A stretch of 64,000 nt of DNA from a virus, in the IMG/VR virus record IMGVR_UViG_3300047321_000093, positions 1 through 64,000 of that record; one strand, given 5' to 3'. The stretch's first letter is position 1. Every line of letters begins with the position of its first letter. The notes beneath the pieces were generated by a model. It saw nothing but the letters and a program-made list of their open reading frames with translations. It was not told the origin of the DNA and made no database searches. Shown here piece by piece: positions 40,902-49,560 of the stretch. A program made the position numbers and the translations under genes.

Positions 40902-41093
40902 ATGGGAAAACATGCAAATTCCGTCGCCTGGCGCGAATACGAGGCCAAACAGGATCGCGAGCTAGACGCGCACCTGGACGACGAGTCGCCGCTGAGTGAG
41001 TTTGAGAAGGCCGCCGAATGGGACGATGAAAGGTGGAATCGGCTCGATGACATAAACGCCACGTTCGATCAAGTTTTCAGGGCTATGCGATGA
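40902..41093 (+). CDS. 63-aa acidic protein
   Basis: From ATG 40902 after TGAGGA. Opens MGKHANSVAWREYEAKQDRE; helical and acidic. Unknown function. Confidence 0.55.
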   Translation: MGKHANSVAWREYEAKQDRELDAHLDDESPLSEFEKAAEWDDERWNRLDDINATFDQVFRAMR

Positions 41094-41425
41094 GCGAGAT
41101 CAAGTACACGGCGGGACAAATGCAGGCGGTTCGCGACGCGCTTGCCGAAACGCTAGGCGGCGATGCATACGACTGCACGCGAGTTTGGTCGGCATGGGGC
41201 GTTGGGACGATGAGTCAAGACGACTTCGTGCCGATCAATGAGGACGACGATCGCCTGCACGAACTGACGATTGCGGCGCTTGATGCGTCGGGTGTGGCGG
41301 AACTGCTTGAAGCGCTGCGCCTTTGCTACGACCACTGCCGGCTCTATTACAGCGAGGTCGAGCGCAATAACGTAGGCGAAGCGGTGCGCGCCGCAATTGC
41401 CAATGCCACCGGGAGCCAACCATGA
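41090..41425 (+). CDS. 111-aa hypothetical protein
   Basis: Helical acidic protein (MSEIKYTAGQMQAVRDALAE). The SDDFVP-like middle segment resembles small phage-encoded proteins without function. ATGA overlaps. Confidence 0.55.
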   Translation: MSEIKYTAGQMQAVRDALAETLGGDAYDCTRVWSAWGVGTMSQDDFVPINEDDDRLHELTIAALDASGVAELLEALRLCYDHCRLYYSEVERNNVGEAVRAAIANATGSQP

Positions 41426-41601
41426 CCACTTACCAAGACGGCATCCGCGTATCAATCAGCGCCGATGCCCGGAAGAAGTATGAGGACGACCTGCGCCTGA
41501 CCCGCGTGGATCGCCTGTACACCGAGATCAAGATCGGCGCCGCTGGCGGTGCGTTGCTAGTCATCGCTGGACTGGTTGCAAAACAACTATTGGGAGCGTG
41601 A
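41422..41601 (+). CDS. 59-aa tail-anchored membrane protein
   Basis: Soluble helical N-terminal part and a C-terminal transmembrane helix (GAAGGALLVIAGLVA). Overlaps the previous stop as ATGA and the next start as TGATG. Confidence 0.55.
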   Translation: MTTYQDGIRVSISADARKKYEDDLRLTRVDRLYTEIKIGAAGGALLVIAGLVAKQLLGA

Positions 41602-41861
41602 TGGAAGGCTTGACCCTGGACGATCTGAAGAAGCTGCGCCACATGCTGGGCATGACCTACGAGCGACGAAACTGGGGCTTTCGCAACTACTACGCCACAA
41701 GCGGCGGTGAGGCGATGGCGTCACTGGATCGCCTCACGACGCTGGGCTATGTAGTGAAGGGCCATGTCGACGACAGCATGCACTACTACCACGCAACCGA
41801 AGCCGGAATGATCGCGGCTGGGTTGAACGCCAAACAAATCAAACGGGCGATGGAGGATTGA
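41601..41861 (+). CDS. 86-aa hypothetical protein
   Basis: MEGLTLDDLKKLRHMLGM...; winged-helix-like pattern with a YYHATEAGMIAAGL end, like small phage proteins of unknown role. Confidence 0.55.
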   Translation: MEGLTLDDLKKLRHMLGMTYERRNWGFRNYYATSGGEAMASLDRLTTLGYVVKGHVDDSMHYYHATEAGMIAAGLNAKQIKRAMED

Positions 41862-41862
41862 A

Positions 41863-42048
41863 ATGAACATTCAGAAGAACACGGACTTGCGCCACGTACA
41901 AACCGCGCTGTCGCCCGATGAACGCCTCTCCGCGATCAACGAAAGCAAGCGCCTGCAGGCTATCAAGGCGCTCGGGTCGCGATGGCTGCTGGCGCCTGAC
42001 TATGACGGCCACTATCGGCCGGAGCTTCATGCGCGGAGCCGCGAATGA
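41863..42048 (+). CDS. 61-aa hypothetical protein
   Basis: Helical; contains LSAINESKRLQAIKALGSRW. Starts one base after the previous stop. Function unknown. Confidence 0.55.
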   Translation: MNIQKNTDLRHVQTALSPDERLSAINESKRLQAIKALGSRWLLAPDYDGHYRPELHARSRE

Positions 42049-42695
42049 GCGCGAAACTGCAGTTAGTCGGGATGCGCTTTGGCCGCCTCACCGTTACCGA
42101 TTCCGCTGGGGCAAAGCACGGCGTAACCATGTGGCGATGCGAATGTGATTGCGGCGGCAACAAAGAGATTCGAGGCAGCCGTCTCGTGCAGGGCAAAACA
42201 TCCTCGTGTGGATGCCTGGTCGCGGAGACCATGCGTTCGATGGTGATAAAGCATGGGGCAACAGGGACCAGGACATACAAAGCCTGGGACTCGATGAAGC
42301 AGCGATGCTTTAACCCTAAAAGCCAGTATTTCGCCGCTTACGGCGGTCGGGGGATCTCTGTTTGTGCCCGATGGATGGAATCGTTTGAGAACTTTTTCAC
42401 CGACATGGGAGATCCGCCGGAGGGAATGTCGTTGGATCGATTTCCGGATGTTGATGGCAACTATGAGCCGGGAAATTGCCGATGGGCTACCGATGCCCAG
42501 CAATCCCGGAATCGCAGGACTTCGATTTTCGTCGCATTCAATGGCGAGACGAAATGCATCTCCGAGTGGGCCGAATGCCTTGGGATGAATTACAGCACCG
42601 TGCGACACCGACTCAAACAGGTCGACCCGAGCATAGCCTTCAACGACGCGGCATACAAACAATGGTCATCCAGACGACGAAAGGAGGCGGCATGA
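42045..42695 (+). CDS. zinc-binding nuclease-like phage protein (paralogue A)
   Basis: 216 aa. A zinc-ribbon-like part (MRFGRLTV...C-E-C-D-C-G...SCGC, about 10-60) precedes an HNH-like half with AYGGRGISVC (about 96) and NYEPGNCRWAT (about 142). The same two modules recur in the 44208-45125 protein. Such proteins are common in tailed phages and considered endonuclease-like. Confidence 0.65.
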   Translation: MSAKLQLVGMRFGRLTVTDSAGAKHGVTMWRCECDCGGNKEIRGSRLVQGKTSSCGCLVAETMRSMVIKHGATGTRTYKAWDSMKQRCFNPKSQYFAAYGGRGISVCARWMESFENFFTDMGDPPEGMSLDRFPDVDGNYEPGNCRWATDAQQSRNRRTSIFVAFNGETKCISEWAECLGMNYSTVRHRLKQVDPSIAFNDAAYKQWSSRRRKEAA

Positions 42696-42874
42696 GCGAT
42701 CCCGACTACATGGATTTGGACGACGACCGGAAGGTCGGCTACTGCAAGCACTGTGAGACCGAGACATATCTCGTCAAGCAGGACGCCGGCTTAGGGCGCA
42801 TCGAGTACTGGGGCGCCAAGAGTGTGCACCACGACTGGCGCGACGTCTGCACCGAGTGCCAAAACGAAATTTAG
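42692..42874 (+). CDS. 60-aa zinc-ribbon protein
   Basis: C18-K-H-C and C53-T-E-C form a zinc ribbon. Overlaps the previous stop as ATGA. Function unknown. Confidence 0.6.
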   Translation: MSDPDYMDLDDDRKVGYCKHCETETYLVKQDAGLGRIEYWGAKSVHHDWRDVCTECQNEI

Positions 42875-42892
42875 CGAATAAAGGGGAAGGAC

Positions 42893-43186
42893 ATGAAGGT
42901 CACGATTAAGGGATGTGTGGTTTTCGGCAAATACGACTGGGACCACGGCGGCAAGCCGGGTTTCAAATTCTTCGATTACGACCCGGTCGGGAAAGACCAC
43001 GTCAAGGTCGCGGATCACACGGTCACGGTGGACGTGCCCGACGACTTCGATCCGCGGAGTCTCATGGTGCAGAGCTTGGAGCAGGAGAAGCAGAGGCTTA
43101 CGGCCACGTTTCAGGCGCGCATCACTGAGATCAACGGCCAGATTCAGAACTTGCTGGCACTGGAAAACCATGCGGAGGTGTCGTGA
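42893..43186 (+). CDS. 97-aa hypothetical protein preceding recT
   Basis: Beta-rich N-terminus (MKVTIKGCVVFGKYDWDHG), then a coiled-coil C-terminus (QSLEQEKQRLTATFQARI). It overlaps recT as a GTGA junction and may be an accessory of the recombination module. Confidence 0.6.
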   Translation: MKVTIKGCVVFGKYDWDHGGKPGFKFFDYDPVGKDHVKVADHTVTVDVPDDFDPRSLMVQSLEQEKQRLTATFQARITEINGQIQNLLALENHAEVS

Positions 43187-44211
43187 GCAACGCACTGCAA
43201 GTCATCACGAACGAGATCTACGGCGTCCGAGCGGGCTTTGAGGCGGTCGCCGTCGATCGCTCCATCAACTTCGAGCGTGAGGCGGGTTTCGCAATCCAGA
43301 TTCTCGGCAACAGCGAATACGCGCTCGGGATTGCGATGAGCAACAAGCAGTCCGTTATCGATGCCGTGACGAATATCTCGGCTATCGGTATCAGTCTGAA
43401 CCCGGCGAAGAAGCAAGCCTACCTGGTGCCGCGTGATCGGAAGATCTGCCTTGATATTTCCTACATGGGCTTGCTCGATCTGGCTATCGCATCGGGCTCG
43501 ATCATGTGGGGAAAGGCCGAACTGGTCAAAGAGTCAGACGATTTTCGCCTGAATGGGTTCGACAAAGCGCCAGCACATGAGCGGGCGCCGTTCGCGAAAG
43601 ACCGCGGCGAGGTCGTTGGCGTGTATGTCGTCGCCAAGACACACAGCGGCGACTACCTGACCGAGACGATGACCATTGGCGAAGTGAATGATATTCGCGA
43701 CCGGTCGAGCGCCTGGAAAGCGTGGATCTCGAAACAGAAATCCTGTCCGTGGGTTACTGACCACGGTGAAATGTCGAAGAAGACCGTCATCAAGCGTGCC
43801 TACAAGACCTGGCCGAAGACGGACCGACTCGATAAGGCCATCCACTTCCTCAACACCGATGGAGAGGAAGGACTCGAATCGATCCGACAGCAAAATTCAG
43901 CCCCTGCAGGCTGTCCGGAAGATGTCCTGTCGGCGTGGTGCTCGAAGGCCAAGACTGCGCCGAATCCTGACGCGCTCAGTAAGGTCTGGACTGACGGCCT
44001 GGCAATCATCAAGCCGACCAAAGACATGCGCGCCTACAACACGTTCAAGGAAACCGTATCGGCGCGCGGGAATGAGTTGAAGAAGCCGCCCGCTGATGGC
44101 AACACTATCGACGTGCAGGCCAAGGAAGTGAGTCGCGAGCCGGGTTCGGACGATGCGGACTTGCAAGCGGACTTTCAGCGCCAGATGGCGAAGGAAGGAG
44201 CGACACAATGA
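43183..44211 (+). CDS. recT: RecT-family single-strand annealing protein
   Basis: 342 aa from GTG 43183. The RecT core is clear: ISAIGISLNPAKKQAYLVPR and ISYMGLLDLAIASG (about 65-105). The C-terminal 60 residues are Lys/Glu-rich and poorly ordered. It anneals single strands at double-strand breaks together with the exonuclease downstream. The pair is split by the HNH gene. Confidence 0.88.
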   Translation: MSNALQVITNEIYGVRAGFEAVAVDRSINFEREAGFAIQILGNSEYALGIAMSNKQSVIDAVTNISAIGISLNPAKKQAYLVPRDRKICLDISYMGLLDLAIASGSIMWGKAELVKESDDFRLNGFDKAPAHERAPFAKDRGEVVGVYVVAKTHSGDYLTETMTIGEVNDIRDRSSAWKAWISKQKSCPWVTDHGEMSKKTVIKRAYKTWPKTDRLDKAIHFLNTDGEEGLESIRQQNSAPAGCPEDVLSAWCSKAKTAPNPDALSKVWTDGLAIIKPTKDMRAYNTFKETVSARGNELKKPPADGNTIDVQAKEVSREPGSDDADLQADFQRQMAKEGATQ

Positions 44212-45125
44212 GCGCGAGACGCCCGTCCATCGACCGGATTCTAGAGGCGCTGGACGTCGATACGGTCGCGGGACGCGTATTTTGGAAGAAGGTAAGCAAG
44301 AATCACAGCAGGCTAAACGGGAAAGAAGCCGGGAAGCTGAACGAGACGGACGACAAGAAACGATGGGTTGTTGGAATCGACAAGCAGCGCATTCAACGGT
44401 CGCACATCATCTTCGCGGTTGCTGCAGGTGAATGGCCGACTCATAAGGTTGCCCATAAGAACAAAGACCCGCTGGATGACAGATTTGAGAATCTGGAGCA
44501 TGTAGAGACAATGAAGATCTCGCCGCGTGCGTCGGTTCAGGTAGGCCAACGATTCGGACTGTTGACTGTCGTGTCGGAATGCGGGCGATCTTCCGATAAA
44601 CATCGGAAATGGCTTTGTGCTTGCGACTGCGGAGGTCAGAAGGTATGGCAGTCGAATCTGCTGAAGATGTCCAGGTTTCCGTCTTGCGGATGCTACGCGA
44701 GGGAGGCGAGCAGGGTTGCCGCGAGAACGCACGGAGGCAGGAATACTCGCGAGTACTCATCTTGGAGGGCCGCTATTCGACGATGCGAAAAGCCAACAGC
44801 CAAGGAATACCCGGCTTATGGTGGACGAGGAATCAAATTCTGCGAGGAATGGCGAACGTCCTTTGAGGCATTCCGGGACTACATGGGTCCAAGACCACCG
44901 AACACCACCTTGGAGCGACTGGACGTTAATGGGAATTACGAGCCAGGAAACTGTGTGTGGGCCGCACCGTTAGTCCAGTCACGCAACAAGCGAGCATCAG
45001 TTTGGCTGGATTGGGAAGGAGAGCGGCTGCATCTCGCCGAAATTGCTGTCAGGCTGGGTATCACCTATGGCGCAGCCTTTATGAGACACAAAAGAGGGAA
45101 GTTATATGTTGCTCATCGAGTGTAA
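44208..45125 (+). CDS. HNH plus zinc-domain nuclease inserted between recT and the exonuclease (paralogue B)
   Basis: 305 aa. An HNH-type N-terminal module (about 60-100: RSHIIFAVAAGEW...VAHKNKDPLDDRFENLEHVE) is fused to the zinc/nuclease-like modules of the 42045 protein (QRFGLLTVV...ACDCGG...SCGC and AYGGRGIKFC...NYEPGNCVW). It overlaps recT by 4 and the exonuclease by 20 bases. A free-standing homing-type nuclease between two recombination partners is likely. Confidence 0.72.
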   Translation: MSARRPSIDRILEALDVDTVAGRVFWKKVSKNHSRLNGKEAGKLNETDDKKRWVVGIDKQRIQRSHIIFAVAAGEWPTHKVAHKNKDPLDDRFENLEHVETMKISPRASVQVGQRFGLLTVVSECGRSSDKHRKWLCACDCGGQKVWQSNLLKMSRFPSCGCYAREASRVAARTHGGRNTREYSSWRAAIRRCEKPTAKEYPAYGGRGIKFCEEWRTSFEAFRDYMGPRPPNTTLERLDVNGNYEPGNCVWAAPLVQSRNKRASVWLDWEGERLHLAEIAVRLGITYGAAFMRHKRGKLYVAHRV

Positions 45126-45762
45126 TCAAGGTTCTGAATTGTGGCTCCAAAGCCGGAGTGGAGTGATAACCGCGTCGCGCATCGCGGATGCTATTTCCGT
45201 TCTGTCCCGAAAGTCTGGAATGAAAAGCCCGGGCGATCCCACCGAAGCATCCGACAAATACGCTTACGAAGTCGCATTTGAGCGAATCAGCAAGAGGCCA
45301 TACGGTGCGCCCATAAAGGCATGGACGCTCGACCGCGGGCATGAATTAGAACCCATCGCCCGCATGCTGTACGAGGAACGTACCGGAAACCTCGCGCTGG
45401 AGTCGGGCATCGTTTTGTCCGACGACCGTAAATTCGGATACTCGACAGACGGGTTCCTGAACGACGACCGCGGCATCATCGAGATTAAATGTCCTGTCGA
45501 TACCGTCAAGATCATGGACATGCTGGTGACTGGCGACACGTCGGAATATGACCATCAGATTCAGTTTGGGCTTTTCCTGACTGGCCGCGCTTATTGCGAT
45601 TTCATCCAGTACGTGCCGGCGCTTGAATCTGTCGGGCGCGACTTGTACATCAAGCGGATCGAGCGCAACGAAGAGTTCATTGAGGACATGGTGGCGAAGG
45701 TCCTGTCCTTTGAAAAGCGAGTGAGCGCATACGAGTCGTTGCTTCGCCAGCGAGCCGCCTAA
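45106..45762 (+). CDS. YqaJ/lambda-exo-type exonuclease
   Basis: 218 aa. Motifs GSELWLQSRSGVITAS (about 8-23), HELEP (about 70), STDGFL (about 111) and IEIKCP (about 125) match the YqaJ viral recombinase family. It resects double-strand ends 5' to 3' and feeds RecT. The beginning lies inside the HNH gene. Confidence 0.85.
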   Translation: MLLIECNQGSELWLQSRSGVITASRIADAISVLSRKSGMKSPGDPTEASDKYAYEVAFERISKRPYGAPIKAWTLDRGHELEPIARMLYEERTGNLALESGIVLSDDRKFGYSTDGFLNDDRGIIEIKCPVDTVKIMDMLVTGDTSEYDHQIQFGLFLTGRAYCDFIQYVPALESVGRDLYIKRIERNEEFIEDMVAKVLSFEKRVSAYESLLRQRAA

Positions 45763-45921
45763 CCCTCCACGCACCACTCGCCCATGGGATGAAGCCGGAA
45801 CAGCCGGCGCGAATCTCCCGCACAAGCGGCGTAGTGGTGCGCCCAAATCGCACCCGCACATTCCGCCTCAAGCAGACGTTTGGCCGCGCCTGTGTGGGCG
45901 GCTATTTTCCGAGATTCAGCC
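45763..45921 (+). other. short structured spacer after the exonuclease gene
   Basis: No gene in about 160 bases. CGCACCAC (45768-45775) pairs perfectly with GTGGTGCG further on, and GGTGCG/CGCACC forms an alternative hairpin, so two exclusive folds are possible. Possibly a terminator or regulatory leader for the following gene. Confidence 0.35.
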
Positions 45922-46371
45922 ATGACCAAAAAAGACGCAGTGCCGCTGACCGATGAGCAGATCCGCGACATCGAGAATGACCAAGCGAAACTACCCGGCG
46001 CCACGCGCGATAACTTGACGGTTCGTACCGTACGCTCGGCCCTGATTGCACAGCATGGATTCTGCTCCGACGAAGATCAGTGCACATGCGCTCGCGAAAT
46101 CGGCTACCGGGTGTGCCAACCGAGCACCCGCACCGCCGAGCAGGCAGACGCAGTGCGGGCGGATACGCAAGGAAAGCTCATCTTGAACGGCGAGCTAGTC
46201 AACATTGGAGTAGACGAGTCTGGAATCGGCGACATGGAGCTAATCGTAGGTACGCGAGGCGTACTTCTTAGCGGCCTTTCAATCGACGAAACGAAAGCGC
46301 TGGCGCCATTACTGTTTCAGGCCGTGAAGCTGATCGTGGCCCGCGCTTCATCCACCGGAGATCAGGCATGA
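45922..46371 (+). CDS. 149-aa hypothetical protein
   Basis: From ATG 45922 (MTKKDAVPLTDEQIRDIEND); an ATG at 45880 is an alternative. C-terminal half is beta/alpha with ELIVGTRGVLLSGLSI. No family recognised. Confidence 0.55.
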   Translation: MTKKDAVPLTDEQIRDIENDQAKLPGATRDNLTVRTVRSALIAQHGFCSDEDQCTCAREIGYRVCQPSTRTAEQADAVRADTQGKLILNGELVNIGVDESGIGDMELIVGTRGVLLSGLSIDETKALAPLLFQAVKLIVARASSTGDQA

Positions 46372-46814
46372 GCCTCGTCATCGTCCCGACGACGCTGGAA
46401 GAAGCGAACGCGTTTGTATCAATGCATCACCGCCATCACAAGCCGGTCATCGGGCACAAGTTCAGCATCGCAGCAGCATCGGGCGAAACGGTCCACGGCG
46501 TAGCGATCATCGGTCGCCCTGTCGCCCGCGGAAACGACGACGGCATGACGCTAGAGGTCAACCGCTGCTGCACCGATGGCACGAAAAACGCCTGTTCGAT
46601 GCTCTACGGATCGGCATGGCGCGCGACTAAGGCAATGGGCTATCGGCGGCTGATCACCTACACGTTGCCCGCTGAGGGTGGTGTCAGCCTTCGCGCAGCT
46701 GGCTGGACGCTAGTCGGCGAGAGAGGAGGAGGAAACTGGAACACACCTGCTCGACCACGTATCGACACTGACGCTGCTCTGCGCGGCCAGAAACTACTCT
46801 GGGAGGCGGCATGA
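46368..46814 (+). CDS. XF1762-family GNAT-like protein
   Basis: 148 aa. It has MSLVIVPTTLEEANAFVSMHHRHHKP and GHKFSIAAASGETVHGVAIIGRP, typical of the XF1762 phage family. The fold is thought to be acetyltransferase-like, and Mu Mom, a DNA-modifying protein, has a similar fold. DNA modification is therefore possible but not shown by sequence. Confidence 0.7.
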   Translation: MSLVIVPTTLEEANAFVSMHHRHHKPVIGHKFSIAAASGETVHGVAIIGRPVARGNDDGMTLEVNRCCTDGTKNACSMLYGSAWRATKAMGYRRLITYTLPAEGGVSLRAAGWTLVGERGGGNWNTPARPRIDTDAALRGQKLLWEAA

Positions 46815-47338
46815 CCACCAACACCACCAAGATCTCCGGAGAGGCTATGACGGACGAACAACTGAAGCCGTGCCCGTTCTGCGGCGGCGCTGTCGAACTT
46901 GAGCAAGCGAATTTGCGCGGCGCCCATCGATGGTGGGGCGTCGTGTGTCGCAACACCATAAACCTCGGCGGCACATGCGCGGTCGAGCAAATTCCTAGTG
47001 CATCACCTGAAGCGGCAACCGAGCGATGGAACCGACGCGCTGCTGTCAGAGGTGAGGACGCCGCCAATGTGTCGCAGGAGGACTGTGATGCACGCATTCG
47101 AAAGTGGCGGGGCGCATTCGACGTAATGCACCGTCGCGCAATGAATGCCGAAGCCAACGTGAGGGAACTGGTATCACAAGCCCGCGCCGCATCCACGCAA
47201 CCAGTGGCACAGACGGATGATGCGCGCGACGCGGCACGGTGGCGCAAAGGCAAGGAAATTGGCTACTTCGCGGTTAGCGATGAAGTAACCCTTGATCAAC
47301 TACTCGCCGCGCAACCTGTGAGCGGAGGGAAATCGTGA
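46811..47338 (+). CDS. Lar-like restriction alleviation protein
   Basis: 175 aa. Starts with a zinc knuckle LKPCPFCGGAVEL and ends its domain with EAATERWNRRA (about 60-75), the Lar pattern. The C-terminal half is a helical extension. Lar of Rac alleviates type I restriction. Here it lies next to the GNAT-like protein, so an anti-restriction patch is plausible. Confidence 0.75.
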   Translation: MTTNTTKISGEAMTDEQLKPCPFCGGAVELEQANLRGAHRWWGVVCRNTINLGGTCAVEQIPSASPEAATERWNRRAAVRGEDAANVSQEDCDARIRKWRGAFDVMHRRAMNAEANVRELVSQARAASTQPVAQTDDARDAARWRKGKEIGYFAVSDEVTLDQLLAAQPVSGGKS

Positions 47339-47448
47339 CAGGAGCAATCGTCATCGTTCTGTTGTGCGATGTCGGGATATTCCTGATCGCATTTTCGCTG
47401 GGCAAAAGAGTCGGGTTCGCACTCGCCACAAAGGCAAATCATGGATAA
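47335..47448 (+). CDS. 37-aa membrane peptide
   Basis: GTG start overlapping the previous stop. One transmembrane helix (GAIVIVLLCDVGIFLIAFSL). Confidence 0.45.
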   Translation: MTGAIVIVLLCDVGIFLIAFSLGKRVGFALATKANHG

Positions 47449-47665
47449 CGTCAAATTGACGACCGAACAGTTCGATCGCGCGTGCTCGCTGTTGCCCGAA
47501 GGAACGATGTGGGGCGAACACCTTACCCCTGAGATCGTCTTGCACATTGCCCAGGCATCCCGCCGTTCGGCGCTTGAGGAGGCGGCGCAGATGTTTCAAG
47601 CGCTAGGGAAAGATCTGGCGGCCATGCAGATCCGCGCCCTCGCCACGGAGACAAATAATGGATGA
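47441..47665 (+). CDS. 74-aa helical protein
   Basis: MDNVKLTTEQFDRACSLLPE; helical, with an Ala-rich end. Overlaps both neighbours by 8 bases. Unknown function. Confidence 0.55.
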   Translation: MDNVKLTTEQFDRACSLLPEGTMWGEHLTPEIVLHIAQASRRSALEEAAQMFQALGKDLAAMQIRALATETNNG

Positions 47666-48092
47666 CAAAATCGACACGGACGCGCTGCGCCAGGAGTTCG
47701 CCGACTACTGCGTGGATGTCGAGCCCGGCATCAAAGCAAGGGCTCCGAAGATCAACCAGTTGGAAACGCTCGCGGTTATCGCAATGACGCTCTTTCAGAC
47801 ATGCAAAGAGTACCAAGTCGAGAATGCCGAGCAAGCCGCCCGCATCGCATCGCTCGAAGCGCAGATCGCCGCTGTGGATGGCTGGAAACTAGTACCAGTC
47901 GAACCGACTATGGAAATGGTCGTGGACGGCTTCGAATCCTGGCCCAGTCGCATGTTCAGCGAACCCGAAGAGTGGATCGCATATGAGGCAATGTCGGGCT
48001 GCCAGCAGGCGGCGCACAGGGCTCGGCTTTGCTATGCAGCGATGCTTGCCGCTGCGCCTTCCGCCGCTCTGGCGCAACAGGAGAAACCATGA
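47658..48092 (+). CDS. 144-aa phage accessory protein (GWKLVPVEPT motif)
   Basis: A coiled-coil middle (about 50-70) is followed by DGWKLVPVEPTMEMVV, a tag-like motif common at the end of small phage proteins, and an Ala-rich helix. Function unknown. Confidence 0.6.
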   Translation: MDDKIDTDALRQEFADYCVDVEPGIKARAPKINQLETLAVIAMTLFQTCKEYQVENAEQAARIASLEAQIAAVDGWKLVPVEPTMEMVVDGFESWPSRMFSEPEEWIAYEAMSGCQQAAHRARLCYAAMLAAAPSAALAQQEKP

Positions 48093-48634
48093 CCGATGAA
48101 CAAAGACGCGCGATCGAGTCTGCAATTGCCGCACTCAATACACTGGGCTGGACGCACGGAGTACCAGCATTGCGCGCCCTTCTAGCCGATGGCGGCAAGG
48201 GTGAGGCGGTGGCGTACACGCTCCTTGCTGCGCTGGTCGACATTTACGACGATGGCATGAACAACGCGCCCGAAGATCGTTGTTATGTCGAAGGCGCCTG
48301 GAAGGAGACGCTTGACGAAGCGCGCGCATACCTCGCCGCTCCGCAAGCCGAGTGCGCACGAATGGAATTCAAGCCAGTCAGCGGCAACGACCACATGTAC
48401 GTGCATGGCACACAGGAAGCTATCGACGCCTTGAAAGAACGTCTGGCCCACGATTATCTGATGCTGGCGCAAGCCGAGTGCGCACCGCGTGAGGCGATGA
48501 CGGATGAACGTATCAGCGAAATCATCGAGGAATTTGACGGTGGCTCATGGATCGACGGCGAGTATCGGATCGAATGCAAAGAGATGATGCGACTTGCCCG
48601 CGCCATCGAGCAGGCAGCGAAGGAGAAAGCATGA
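48089..48634 (+). CDS. 181-aa hypothetical protein
   Basis: From ATG 48089, ATGA-coupled. It contains two similar parts around QAECA (about residues 85-95 and 125-135), suggesting an internal duplication of accessory modules. No family recognised. Confidence 0.55.
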   Translation: MTDEQRRAIESAIAALNTLGWTHGVPALRALLADGGKGEAVAYTLLAALVDIYDDGMNNAPEDRCYVEGAWKETLDEARAYLAAPQAECARMEFKPVSGNDHMYVHGTQEAIDALKERLAHDYLMLAQAECAPREAMTDERISEIIEEFDGGSWIDGEYRIECKEMMRLARAIEQAAKEKA

Positions 48635-48927
48635 AACCCTATGCCGTAGAAGTCAGCTTCACGATGATCGTGATGGCTGAGGATGAGGGAGACGCATACC
48701 AATGCGCCCGCGAGAACGCCTCCGAAGCGTGGGGCGATACCTACGATCCGCAGTTCGATGTTTGCGGGCAGATGAAAACCGAGGCCGATCTAAAGCGCCA
48801 CAAGTGGGATGGTCAGTGCATTCCCTACGGCGGTGATGGCAATACGCGACTCAGCGACATTCTCGCGTCGGTCGAGCCCGAACCCGAGCGCGACACCAAG
48901 ACCATGGACATGTTTGGAGAAGCCTGA
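48631..48927 (+). CDS. 98-aa hypothetical protein
   Basis: Beta-alpha start MKPYAVEVSFTMIVMAEDEG and an acidic C-terminus. No family recognised. Confidence 0.55.
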   Translation: MKPYAVEVSFTMIVMAEDEGDAYQCARENASEAWGDTYDPQFDVCGQMKTEADLKRHKWDGQCIPYGGDGNTRLSDILASVEPEPERDTKTMDMFGEA

Positions 48928-49271
48928 TGGGAAGATTCTATCGATCGTTTGGCGGCATGTGCTGGCCCGCTCCAAGTTCGCATTTGGGCGACCTGTCGCA
49001 CAAATTGACCTACGGCGAGCCGACCAAGGAAGAGTTGCTGGTTTGCGCGTCCGTCATCAACGCCTATCAGCACATGATCCGATTAAGCGCAGTACAGAGG
49101 GCCGGAATTATCCGAGAGTTGCGGCTCGGACCTAACGGGCCAATGCCGGAACGTTGCCACGCTGCGCGCGACGGCGAATGCTCATGGGCGAAATGCCCGC
49201 AGATCAAGGACGGCGAGCCGGCCAAGTCGGGGCGTCACTGCCCGCATGACAACCAGGACGAGGACGAATGA
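48927..49271 (+). CDS. 114-aa hypothetical protein with cysteine end
   Basis: Helical N-terminus (LLVCASVINAYQHMIRLS) and a C-terminal part with several Cys/His (C-H-A...C-S-W-A-K-C...H-C-P-H), a likely zinc site. Starts on the last base of the previous stop. Confidence 0.55.
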   Translation: MGRFYRSFGGMCWPAPSSHLGDLSHKLTYGEPTKEELLVCASVINAYQHMIRLSAVQRAGIIRELRLGPNGPMPERCHAARDGECSWAKCPQIKDGEPAKSGRHCPHDNQDEDE

Positions 49272-49456
49272 CCCATATCACCAACCGCCGAACGTTCATG
49301 GAATCCGCCTATACCAAAGCCAATCAGCCTACGGCGCAACTGATAGCGGGCCTGTGCGACGCATTCGCCCAGATGATGGCTGATGACTTCGCCGGCCGGG
49401 TAGCGGTCGATCTGCCGGATGGGATCAATGTTGTGAGGGTGCCGAGGACGAAATGA
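49268..49456 (+). CDS. 62-aa hypothetical protein
   Basis: MTHITNRRTFMESAYTKANQ; helical then beta. ATGA-coupled on both sides. Confidence 0.5.
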   Translation: MTHITNRRTFMESAYTKANQPTAQLIAGLCDAFAQMMADDFAGRVAVDLPDGINVVRVPRTK

Positions 49457-49560
49457 CTGAGACCGAAAAAATGATCGACTGGCTCTGGAGGCGCTTTCCG
49501 AATCAGCCGGTTCGGTGTGCGTTGATGGTGAGGATTATACGTAGCAGGGAGGTGCGATGA
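49453..49560 (+). CDS. 35-aa hypothetical protein
   Basis: MTETEKMIDWLWRRFPNQPV, basic end. Very short, supported by ATGA overlaps at both ends. Confidence 0.45.
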   Translation: MTETEKMIDWLWRRFPNQPVRCALMVRIIRSREVR

